A stretch of DNA of 7,117 nucleotides from CAZZIQ01 sp964654355 (lineage in GTDB: Bacteria; Pseudomonadota; Gammaproteobacteria; GCF-002020875): contig CAZZIQ010000051.1 in the NCBI GenBank assembly GCA_964654355.1, positions 1 to 7,117 on the forward strand. Direction: 5' to 3'. Below, piece after piece: positions 1 to 4,554 of the stretch. Both the position numbers and the translations under genes were made by a program. The notes below the pieces were generated by a model. The model had not been told where the DNA came from, made no database searches, and saw nothing but the letters and a program-made list of their open reading frames with translations. Numbering within the stretch: the first letter of the stretch is position 1; every line of letters begins with the position of its first letter.

Positions 1-50
1 ACAATTTGCAGAGGACGGAGCAGTGCACTGCGTTCAACCGTGAATTGCAT
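1..50 (-). CDS. dnaN: DNA polymerase III beta sliding clamp, N-terminus only (partial)
   Basis: On the minus strand an ATG at 48-50 opens a frame reading MQFTVERSALLRPLQI before the window edge cuts it off. This matches the typical start of the beta clamp, in which a short beta strand is followed by a helix with the pattern F-x-V-x-R-x-x-L-L-x-P-L. The clamp is a ring-shaped dimer that tethers DNA polymerase III to the template and also recruits other repair and replication proteins. A strong Shine-Dalgarno AAGGAGA (61-67 on this strand) lies 10 nt before the start. The gene follows dnaA in the same direction, the classical dnaA-dnaN order, but with a 309-nt gap between them that looks like the origin. 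Only 16 codons are visible, so the call rests on the N-terminal motif plus gene order. Confidence 0.86.
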   Translation of the reverse strand, partial: MQFTVERSALLRPLQI

Positions 51-60
51 GGAAACCGAT

Positions 61-67
61 TCTCCTT
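61..67 (-). promoter_or_regulatory. Ribosome binding site of dnaN
   Basis: AAGGAGA on the minus strand, 10 nt before the ATG at 48-50. It is a near-complete Shine-Dalgarno sequence and supports the chosen dnaN start. Confidence 0.8.
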
Positions 68-90
68 GATGGCAGGTTAGGGCGATGCCT

Positions 91-121
91 AACTTCTAGT
101 TAAATTAAGTAAATAAGTTTG
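91..121. other. AT-rich stretch, candidate DNA unwinding element
   Basis: About 25 of 31 bases are A or T, including runs such as TTAAATTAAGTAAATAAG. It lies between the dnaN start and the first DnaA box (144-152), the position expected for a duplex unwinding element. A second equally AT-rich stretch (160-200) lies on the other side of that box, so which one melts cannot be decided by reading. Confidence 0.45.
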
Positions 122-123
122 TT

Positions 124-152
124 GTTGTAGTTGCTGTAGAGCTTGTGGACAA
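124..152 (-). promoter_or_regulatory. Candidate sigma70 promoter for dnaN overlapping a DnaA box
   Basis: On the minus strand TTGTCC (147-152) and TACAAC (124-129) are 17 nt apart, each matching 4 of 6 consensus bases. The -35 hexamer lies inside the DnaA box at 144-152, so DnaA binding there could repress dnaN transcription. The predicted start would be near 117, leaving a leader of about 67 nt. The hexamers are weak, so this remains a candidate. Confidence 0.28.
144..152 (-). promoter_or_regulatory. DnaA box TTGTCCACA (one mismatch)
   Basis: TTGTCCACA on the minus strand differs from TTATCCACA only at the third base. It lies between two AT-rich stretches. Confidence 0.65.
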
Positions 153-159
153 CTGGATA

Positions 160-200
160 ACATGAAAAAGTTAATTAAAATCAATGAGTTAAAATTAAAC
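160..200. other. Second AT-rich stretch within the putative origin
   Basis: About 34 of 41 bases are A or T, including the palindrome TTAATTAA (171-178) and the IHF consensus site. It separates the DnaA box at 144-152 from the box group at 216-339 and could be the melted region or a bending segment. Confidence 0.4.
179..191 (+). promoter_or_regulatory. IHF-binding consensus in oriC
   Basis: AATCAATGAGTTA matches the IHF consensus WATCAANNNNTTR at every defined base and sits in A/T-rich flanks, as real IHF sites do. IHF bends DNA and helps DnaA open oriC in Escherichia coli. Binding here is inferred from the match and the location among DnaA boxes. Confidence 0.6.
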
Positions 201-215
201 CCAATGTCGTTTTTC

Positions 216-224
216 GTATCCACA
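216..224 (+). promoter_or_regulatory. DnaA box GTATCCACA (one mismatch)
   Basis: GTATCCACA differs from TTATCCACA only at the first base. It lies 14 nt before the perfect box at 239-247, which faces the other way. Confidence 0.55.
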
Positions 225-238
225 AGCCATCTGTATTC

Positions 239-247
239 TGTGGATAA
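239..247 (-). promoter_or_regulatory. DnaA box TTATCCACA (perfect)
   Basis: TGTGGATAA on the plus strand is the exact reverse complement of the consensus TTATCCACA. It forms the outer end of the left arm of a large imperfect dyad (238-328). Confidence 0.85.
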
Positions 248-318
248 GTTGGGCGCTCCTCTGCACAAAGTCCATGCTTTTGTCGGCGAGTCGAAGTTGT
301 TCAGGAGCGATTCCAAGG

Positions 319-327
319 TTATCCACA
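319..327 (+). promoter_or_regulatory. DnaA box TTATCCACA (perfect)
   Basis: Exact consensus DnaA box on the plus strand, 32 nt beyond the dnaA stop codon. It is the outer end of the right arm of the dyad at 238-328. Confidence 0.85.
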
Positions 328-330
328 GGC

Positions 331-339
331 TTATTCATA
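331..339 (+). promoter_or_regulatory. Weak DnaA-box-like site TTATTCATA
   Basis: TTATTCATA matches TTATNCACA except at the eighth base and lies 3 nt after the perfect box 319-327 in the same orientation. Such low-affinity sites can be filled cooperatively beside a strong box. The match alone is weak evidence. Confidence 0.3.
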
Positions 340-359
340 CCAGTTAGACCCATTGAACA

Positions 360-1730
360 CTAATTGGACAGTAAACGAATGAGCTTGAGGTAGTCTTCGT
401 TGAGGCGCGAGTCCGTTGCTCGCAGGCTCTCAATTTTGCTACATGCATGCAGTACTGTCGTGTGATCACGTCCCCCAAATGCACGGCCAATTTCGGGCAG
501 GCTTTTCGTCGTTAGTTCACGCGCGAGGCTCATCGCAATTTGACGCGGGCGTGCAATCGAACGTGAACGACTTTTTGATAACAAATCCGACGCCTGCACT
601 TTGTAATGTTCACATACGAGTTTTTGGATATTTTCCACAGAGACCATACGCTCTTGAGCGGCGAACAAATCACGCAAAACGGTCTGTGTTGATTCCAGAT
701 CAAGTGGTCGTCCAAGTAACTGGGTTTGCGCCACGATATTCTTCAGTGCGCCCTCAAGCTCACGTACATTGGACTGTACACGACGAGCGATCAGAAAGGC
801 CACTTCTTCGGGCAAGCGTATACCGTGAACCTCTTGGGCCTTGTTCAGCAAAATCGCAACACGAGTTTCAAACTCAGGTGGCTCAACAGCAACTGTAAGC
901 CCGGAACCAAAACGTGAACGCAGGCGGTCCTCGAGGCGATCAATGTCCCGGGGGTAACGGTCGCTGGTCAACACAATCTGGCTGGAGCGTTCCCACAACG
1001 CATTGAAGGTGTGGAAAAACTCCTCTTGGGATTGATCCTTGCCCGCAAAAAACTGCACGTCATCAATCAAGAGCGCATCTAAATTGCGAAACTCTTTCTT
1101 GAAGCGATCGAGCGTGTTGTTGCGCAACGAGGCCACAAATCGCCGCACAAAGTCTTCTGAACGGATATACAGCACCTTGGCATGGGGCCGCGACTTCAGT
1201 AACTGGTTACCAATCGCGTGCATCAAGTGGGTTTTACCCAACCCGGTATCACCATAGATATACAGTGGGTTGTAGCTACCCGATGGGTTTTCAGAAACTT
1301 GTAGCGACGCCGCATGTGCAAGCTGATTGGATTTGCCGCGCACGAAGTTTTGGAAGGTCCAGCCTGTTTGTAGATTGCTCGCCTGTCGTTGACGAACGGT
1401 ATCGGCCTTGTGTGTATCGGCGTTGGAGGAGCTGGCGTTGGGCTGTGCGCGTAGGCTGCGGGTCTCTGGGCGTTCGCCCACAACCAATTCAACTGCGGCG
1501 CGCAATTCCGGGCAGCTTTGTTTCAGGGCCTGTTCAATCCGCGGCAAGAAACGATCGTGTACGTGATCCCGCATGATCTCGTTGGGCGCCAATAAACGCA
1601 GAGTCATACGCCCTTCCGCTCCGGAGGCTTCGATGGCGTGGAGGGGGCGAATCCAGGTGTTGAAATCCTGATCATCAAGGGTGTAGGCCAGATGATCCAG
1701 ACAACGCGGCCAAGTTTCGCCAGAATTCAT
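360..1730 (-). CDS. dnaA: Chromosomal replication initiator protein DnaA
   Basis: The 456-residue product is the AAA+ ATPase that binds DnaA boxes, melts oriC and loads the DnaB helicase. Domain I is at about 1-80, with the typical N-terminal pattern W-x-x-C-L-x-x-L and F-x-T-W-I-R-P-L. A low-complexity linker follows at about 85-120. Domain III has Walker A GDTGLGKT (160-167), Walker B LLIDD (220-224), sensor I around LTSDR (254-258), the arginine-finger region RSRFGSGL (271-278) and sensor II RELEGAL (323-329). Domain IV carries the helix-turn-helix signature with FGGRDHTTVLHA (418-429). Length and motifs are complete for the family. The start is supported by AAAGGA (1737-1742 on the minus strand), 6 nt before the ATG. 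dnaN follows on the same strand after the putative origin. A perfect DnaA box at 1844-1852 upstream suggests autoregulation. A box-like TTTTCCACA occurs inside the gene at 631-639. Confidence 0.98.
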   Translation of the reverse strand: MNSGETWPRCLDHLAYTLDDQDFNTWIRPLHAIEASGAEGRMTLRLLAPNEIMRDHVHDRFLPRIEQALKQSCPELRAAVELVVGERPETRSLRAQPNASSSNADTHKADTVRQRQASNLQTGWTFQNFVRGKSNQLAHAASLQVSENPSGSYNPLYIYGDTGLGKTHLMHAIGNQLLKSRPHAKVLYIRSEDFVRRFVASLRNNTLDRFKKEFRNLDALLIDDVQFFAGKDQSQEEFFHTFNALWERSSQIVLTSDRYPRDIDRLEDRLRSRFGSGLTVAVEPPEFETRVAILLNKAQEVHGIRLPEEVAFLIARRVQSNVRELEGALKNIVAQTQLLGRPLDLESTQTVLRDLFAAQERMVSVENIQKLVCEHYKVQASDLLSKSRSRSIARPRQIAMSLARELTTKSLPEIGRAFGGRDHTTVLHACSKIESLRATDSRLNEDYLKLIRLLSN

Positions 1731-1771
1731 TAATGGTCCTTTGATTGGTGTAAGTGTGCGTTCACATTCGC

Positions 1772-1777
1772 ACTATA
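1772..1777 (-). promoter_or_regulatory. Candidate -10 element of the dnaA promoter
   Basis: TATAGT on the minus strand matches 5 of 6 bases of the sigma70 -10 consensus and would start transcription about 35 nt before the dnaA ATG. No good -35 hexamer is present at 16-18 nt. The neighbouring sequence also reads TATATT (1774-1779) on the plus strand, so the AT patch could fire in either direction. Confidence 0.3.
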
Positions 1778-1843
1778 TTTTTTCTTCAAATACCGAATTC
1801 CACGTGAAAAAAGACGCGACCCGGCAATGAGGGGGGCGCTAAG

Positions 1844-1852
1844 TTATCCACA
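1844..1852 (+). promoter_or_regulatory. DnaA box TTATCCACA upstream of dnaA (perfect)
   Basis: Exact consensus DnaA box, 113 nt upstream of the dnaA start codon. A box in the dnaA upstream region is a common means of autoregulation. It could also be part of an origin element on this side of dnaA, because an AT-rich 13-mer-like core lies at 1972-1981. Confidence 0.8.
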
Positions 1853-1862
1853 ACCTGTGAGG

Positions 1863-1889
1863 GCCGCAAGACCCATGGCGGCTTTTTTT
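1863..1889 (+). terminator. Terminator-like hairpin with T7 tract, no gene before it
   Basis: GCCGC (1863-1867) pairs with GCGGC (1878-1882) across a 10-nt loop and is followed directly by seven T (1883-1889). The short stem and long loop make it a weak terminator. On the plus strand nothing upstream but non-coding DNA and antisense dnaA would be terminated, so it may stop divergent or antisense transcription, or end a short RNA. Confidence 0.3.
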
Positions 1890-1905
1890 CAAGGTCCTTC
1901 CCCGT

Positions 1906-1937
1906 CCTTTGATCTGCGTCGAACAAAGGGGACGCAG
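1906..1937. repeat. Two interleaved inverted repeats
   Basis: CCTTTG (1906-1911) pairs with CAAAGG (1924-1929), and CTGCGTC (1914-1920) pairs with GACGCAG (1931-1937). The two stems interleave, so they either compete or form a pseudoknot. Only one base (1930) would bridge the first stem in a pseudoknot, so competition is the likelier reading. Its role is unknown. Confidence 0.45.
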
Positions 1938-1971
1938 ACAGAAACCTCTGCAGCGAAGCGTGCATTTACCC

Positions 1972-1981
1972 TCTATTTATT
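1972..1981 (+). other. Core identical to an E. coli oriC 13-mer
   Basis: TCTATTTATT is identical to the central ten bases of the left 13-mer of Escherichia coli oriC (GATCTATTTATTT). It sits in an AT-rich patch (about 1963-1996) in the dnaA-rpmH gap, which also holds a perfect DnaA box at 1844-1852. This gap is where Pseudomonas has its oriC. A ten-base match in AT-rich DNA can arise by chance. Confidence 0.3.
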
Positions 1982-2023
1982 GCCAACTTAATTAACGGCT
2001 TCGATGGGCGGTCTTTGTTGGCA
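1981..2023. repeat. Inverted repeat TGCCAAC / GTTGGCA
   Basis: TGCCAAC (1981-1987) and GTTGGCA (2017-2023) are exact reverse complements separated by 29 nt. The spacer starts with the palindrome TTAATTAA (1988-1995), an 8-mer that also occurs in the putative origin at 171-178. It lies 34-76 nt before the rpmH -35 hexamer and could be an operator or chance. Confidence 0.3.
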
Positions 2024-2056
2024 TCTGGTTCGTGTTGAAAATCCTCCATCAAGCCA

Positions 2057-2085
2057 TTGACAAGAACGTGATGGCTGCGTAGATT
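2057..2085 (+). promoter_or_regulatory. Sigma70 promoter of rpmH-rnpA
   Basis: A perfect -35 hexamer TTGACA (2057-2062) is followed after 17 nt by TAGATT (2080-2085), which matches 4 of 6 bases of the -10 consensus. Transcription would start near 2092, giving a leader of about 60 nt before rpmH. The perfect -35, the ideal spacing and the position before a highly expressed ribosomal gene make this the most convincing promoter in the window. Confidence 0.7.
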
Positions 2086-2153
2086 GCGCAACTCTTTTGC
2101 CGCTGCAGGGCGGTGGCGCGCGGTTCATTGGGAGCCGCAAACAGGACAGCACC

Positions 2154-2288
2154 ATGAAAAGAACATTTCAACCTAGCAACCTTAAGCGTAAGCGTACCCA
2201 TGGTTTTCGTGCGCGCATGCAGACCCGCAACGGTCGCAAAGTTTTGAGTGCGCGCCGTGCAAAGGGCCGCAAGCGCTTGACTGTCTGA
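2154..2288 (+). CDS. rpmH: Large ribosomal subunit protein bL34
   Basis: The 44-residue, extremely basic protein starts MKRTFQPSNLKRKRTHGF and ends GRKRLTV, the standard bL34 sequence over its full usual length. It binds 23S rRNA in the large ribosomal subunit. The frame stays open upstream to an ATG at 2097, but the 19 extra residues are unlike any bL34, and AGGA (2143-2146) precedes the ATG at 2154, so the shorter start is chosen. The gene is divergent from dnaA and is followed by rnpA, the classic order. A strong hairpin just after the stop codon probably makes rpmH mRNA far more abundant than rnpA mRNA. Confidence 0.98.
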   Translation: MKRTFQPSNLKRKRTHGFRARMQTRNGRKVLSARRAKGRKRLTV

Positions 2289-2308
2289 ATCCATTCGGCA
2301 CTTGGTTG

Positions 2309-2343
2309 AAACGGCTCAGCCTTGGCTGGGCCGTTTGTGTTTT
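2309..2343 (+). terminator. Strong hairpin between rpmH and rnpA (leaky terminator or attenuator)
   Basis: A 12-bp stem (2309-2320 with 2325-2336, one G-T wobble) is closed by the stable tetraloop CTTG (2321-2324) and followed by GTGTTTT. The T tract is interrupted, so partial termination is likely. That would lower rnpA expression relative to rpmH while letting some transcripts continue. rnpA has no obvious promoter of its own in the short gap. Confidence 0.65.
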
Positions 2344-2360
2344 GAGCCCAAGGTCTTCTC

Positions 2361-2852
2361 ATGACGCGGTTTTCTCATCGCTTACGCACACCCGCGGAAT
2401 ATGCCTATGTCTTCGCGGCGCCTCAGCAACGTCTGCGTGGCGCGCTGTGGATGTGGCTGGCGCGCCCGCGCGCCAACGAAGCGGACAGTATGGTAGACGG
2501 TGGGCCGCACCCCTCTGGGCGACTGGGATTGGCCGTCGCGCGCAAGCATCTCCCTCGCGCAGTTGCGCGTAATCGGGTCAAGCGCGTTGCGCGCGAGGCA
2601 TTCCGCGCCTTCGCTGCAGACCTGGGCGGGCTTGACGTGGTACTCATTACAACAAACCCATCTGCACAAAAATCAAAGGCGGGGCGGAAGCGTTTGAGCA
2701 AAACGCAGTTGGCTGCGCAAGCAGCTGCGACACAGGCACACTGGCAAACATGGTTGAAACCTCGTGGCGTGCTGCTACAGGAATTCAAACGAGAGCTCGT
2801 CGGTTTGAGCTCTTCACGCAATCGTCCCACCAATGCGGAGATGGAGGGCTGA
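2361..2852 (+). CDS. rnpA: Ribonuclease P protein component
   Basis: RnpA is the small basic protein that binds the catalytic RNA of RNase P, which removes 5' leaders from tRNA precursors. The hallmark RNR motif is present as ARNRVKRVAREAFR (69-82), preceded by GRLGLAVARKHLPRAV and followed by the LDVVLITT strand. The N-terminal part, with R-L-R-T-P-A-E-Y and V-F, fits the family. At 163 residues it is longer than the usual 110-140. The extra length is a hydrophilic insertion around 37-52, a Lys/Ala/Gln-rich stretch around 101-125 and a C-terminal tail after about 135. The start is supported by AAGG (2350-2353), 7 nt upstream. It follows rpmH, as in most bacteria. The yidD gene that commonly overlaps or follows rnpA is absent. 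Confidence 0.95.
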   Translation: MTRFSHRLRTPAEYAYVFAAPQQRLRGALWMWLARPRANEADSMVDGGPHPSGRLGLAVARKHLPRAVARNRVKRVAREAFRAFAADLGGLDVVLITTNPSAQKSKAGRKRLSKTQLAAQAAATQAHWQTWLKPRGVLLQEFKRELVGLSSSRNRPTNAEMEG

Positions 2853-2862
2853 TCCACGCGCC

Positions 2863-2890
2863 CGCGCGGTGTACACTGCGCGCACTTTTT
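2863..2890 (+). terminator. GC-rich hairpin with T5 tract before yidC (terminator or promoter)
   Basis: CGCGCGGT (2863-2870) pairs with ACTGCGCG (2875-2882) around the loop GTAC, with one G-T wobble. Five T follow at 2886-2890 after a 3-nt gap. It looks like an intrinsic terminator after rnpA. The same bases also give a weak promoter reading: CTGATC (2849-2854), 17 nt, TACACT (2872-2877), then a GC-rich discriminator. If it terminates, yidC needs a promoter here or depends on readthrough. Confidence 0.4.
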
Positions 2891-2926
2891 CTCCTCGTAC
2901 CTCAGTACCTTATTTAAGACTTATTC

Positions 2927-4552
2927 ATGGATACCCAGCGCGTCCTTCTTTTTGTGGCTCTGTCATTGATCCTGATGCTGTTGTGGGCAGAGTGGGGACG
3001 CTTCAATGCGCCGCCGGTTCCGCAGGCCGCAATCAGTCAGCCAGCAGCGTCGGCATCTGCCGTGCTACCGGCCACCCCGGGCGCTGTTCCACAATTGCAG
3101 AGTCCGAGTGTCGCACCAGCGCTGAGTGGCGGCTTGGCGCGCGGTGAGCGGGTTCAGGTCGAAACTGATTTGCTCAGCGTTGAGATTGATACGCAGGGCG
3201 GTGACTTGCGCCGTGCTGCGTTGGTGGGGATTGGCCGCAGTAATGAAGAGCGCGACCTACCTTTTATGCTGTTGGATGACGAAGGCACGCAATTGTTTGT
3301 GGCGCAGACCGGCCTGGTCGGTGCAAATGGTTCGGTCAATGTGGATCACCGTCAGATGTTCGAAGCGGCAGCCAACCGCTATGTGTTGAATGACGGAGAA
3401 GACGAACTGCGTGTTCCGTTGGTATGGGTTGGTGAAGGCCTGCGGGTTACCAAGACGTACATCTTCCGTCGCGATAGCTATCGCGTGGGCGTGGAAGTGA
3501 GCGTTGAAAACCGCGGCGATACAGCATGGCAGGGCGCTTTGTATGGTCAGCTGCAGCGCACCGATCCTGGCCAGCAGAGCATGTTCCTCTACACCTATAC
3601 CGGTGCCGTGGTATCAACCCCAGAAGCGCCGTATGAAAAAGTAGATTTTGATGAGATTGCTTCCGGTTGGTCGGGTTTGAACACCACGGATGGCTGGGCG
3701 GCGATGATTCAACATTATTTCTTGGCGGCCGTGCTGCCGGGGACGGGAGCGTCGCATCGCATCTATAGCTTAGCGCCTGCACCGGGACGTTATGTGATTG
3801 GGGTGGCCGGCGACAGTCAGCGCATTGCGGCCGGACAGAGCGGCGCGCTGCATACGGAGTTCTTTTTGGGGCCCAAGATTCAGGAGCGTCTGATCGACGC
3901 TGCACCGGGTCTCGAGCGCACGGTTGATTTTGGCTATCTCTGGTTTATTGCGGAGCCTCTGCATTGGTTGCTTAAGCAACTGCACAGCTTCATGGGTAAC
4001 TGGGGCTTGGCCATCATCCTGCTCACGATCCTGATCAAGTTGGTGTTCTACAAGTTGTCCGAAACCAGCTACCGCTCCATGGCGCAGATGCGTAAGCTGG
4101 GCCCGCGCTTACAGACGCTGAAAGAACGTTACGGCGATGATCGGCAGAAGCTCAATGAAGCGATGATGAAGATGTATCGTGAAGAGAAGGTAAACCCGAT
4201 GAGCGGTTGCCTACCGATCTTGGTGCAGATCCCGGTCTTCATCGCGCTCTACTGGGCATTATTGGAAAGCGTTGAGTTGCGTCATGCGCCGTTCTTTGGT
4301 TGGATCAATGACTTGTCCACGCTCGATCCGTATTTTGTTCTACCGATCCTCATGGGCATCACTATGGTGGTGCAGCAACGCCTGAATCCGGCGCCGCTGG
4401 ATCCCATTCAGCAGAAGCTGATGATGATTTTGCCGTTGGTGTTTACGGTCTTTTTTGCCTTCTTCCCTTCCGGTCTCGTGCTGTACTGGTTGGTCAACAA
4501 CCTGCTGTCAATTACGCAGCAATGGGTGATCACCAAGCGCATCGCGGGCTAA
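2927..4552 (+). CDS. yidC: Membrane protein insertase YidC
   Basis: The 541-residue protein inserts and folds inner-membrane proteins, alone or with SecYEG. The first membrane helix is at about 4-21. A Pro/Ala-rich linker (28-68) and the large periplasmic beta domain (about 75-330) of Gram-negative YidC follow. The conserved core has helices near 355-377, 427-447, 467-482 and 500-530. Family patterns are clear: YRSMAQMRKLGPRL (382-395), EKVNPMSGCLPILVQIPVFIALYW (420-443), ELRHAPF (450-456), DPYFVLPILMG (467-477) and FFPSGLVLYWLVNN (512-525). The positive residue expected in the hydrophilic groove of the second helix is lysine (K371), whereas Escherichia coli has arginine. Only a weak AAGA (2916-2919) precedes the ATG. 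mnmE starts 2 nt after the stop. Confidence 0.98.
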   Translation: MDTQRVLLFVALSLILMLLWAEWGRFNAPPVPQAAISQPAASASAVLPATPGAVPQLQSPSVAPALSGGLARGERVQVETDLLSVEIDTQGGDLRRAALVGIGRSNEERDLPFMLLDDEGTQLFVAQTGLVGANGSVNVDHRQMFEAAANRYVLNDGEDELRVPLVWVGEGLRVTKTYIFRRDSYRVGVEVSVENRGDTAWQGALYGQLQRTDPGQQSMFLYTYTGAVVSTPEAPYEKVDFDEIASGWSGLNTTDGWAAMIQHYFLAAVLPGTGASHRIYSLAPAPGRYVIGVAGDSQRIAAGQSGALHTEFFLGPKIQERLIDAAPGLERTVDFGYLWFIAEPLHWLLKQLHSFMGNWGLAIILLTILIKLVFYKLSETSYRSMAQMRKLGPRLQTLKERYGDDRQKLNEAMMKMYREEKVNPMSGCLPILVQIPVFIALYWALLESVELRHAPFFGWINDLSTLDPYFVLPILMGITMVVQQRLNPAPLDPIQQKLMMILPLVFTVFFAFFPSGLVLYWLVNNLLSITQQWVITKRIAG

Positions 4553-4554
4553 GC

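Larger units (their letters stand above)
238..328. repeat. Large imperfect inverted repeat carrying two DnaA boxes
   Basis: The left arm (238-260) starts CTGTGGATAA and ends CGCTCCT (254-260). The right arm (303-328) starts AGGAGCG (303-309) and ends TTATCCACAG. Both outer 10-mers and both inner 7-mers are exact reverse complements, and a TGG/CCA match lies between them. The centre (261-302) is unpaired. The two perfect DnaA boxes therefore face each other at the ends of a dyad. Confidence 0.7.
51..359. other. Probable chromosomal replication origin (oriC) between dnaA and dnaN
   Basis: This 309-nt gap has no credible gene. It holds two perfect DnaA boxes (239-247 and 319-327), two one-mismatch boxes (144-152 and 216-224), a weaker one (331-339), a perfect IHF consensus (179-191) and two AT-rich stretches (91-121 and 160-200, each about 80% A+T by hand count). 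Clusters of DnaA boxes beside AT-rich DNA next to dnaA are the usual signature of oriC. The dnaA-dnaN gap is a known site of the origin in Xanthomonas, and of part of the origin in Bacillus. There are no GATC sites, so Dam/SeqA control as in Escherichia coli is unlikely here. Function is inferred from sequence architecture only. Confidence 0.75.

Noticed and set aside
162..347. Open frame of 61 codons on the plus strand in the dnaA-dnaN gap
   Set aside because: It runs through the DnaA boxes and IHF site, has no ribosome binding site and resembles no known protein. The open frame reflects AT-rich origin DNA.
631..639. DnaA-box-like TTTTCCACA inside dnaA
   Set aside because: It has one mismatch and sits alone within conserved coding sequence, so I did not list it as a separate regulatory site.
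416..898. Open frame of 160 codons antisense to dnaA
   Set aside because: It is a shadow of the conserved dnaA coding sequence, with no ribosome binding site and no recognisable motif.
2097..2153. Upstream in-frame ATG for rpmH adding 19 residues
   Set aside because: The added residues match no bL34, whereas the ATG at 2154 gives the exact family length and has AGGA before it.
2833..3147. Open frame of 104 codons on the plus strand as a candidate for the missing yidD
   Set aside because: It overlaps the end of rnpA and the start of yidC in another frame and lacks the YidD cysteine pattern. The piece resembling LI-x-GY is coincidental.
4522..4554. Upstream in-frame ATG for mnmE overlapping yidC
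   Set aside because: The 11 added residues are unlike MnmE N-termini, and the protein from 4555 begins with the family pattern D-T-I-x-A-x-A-T.
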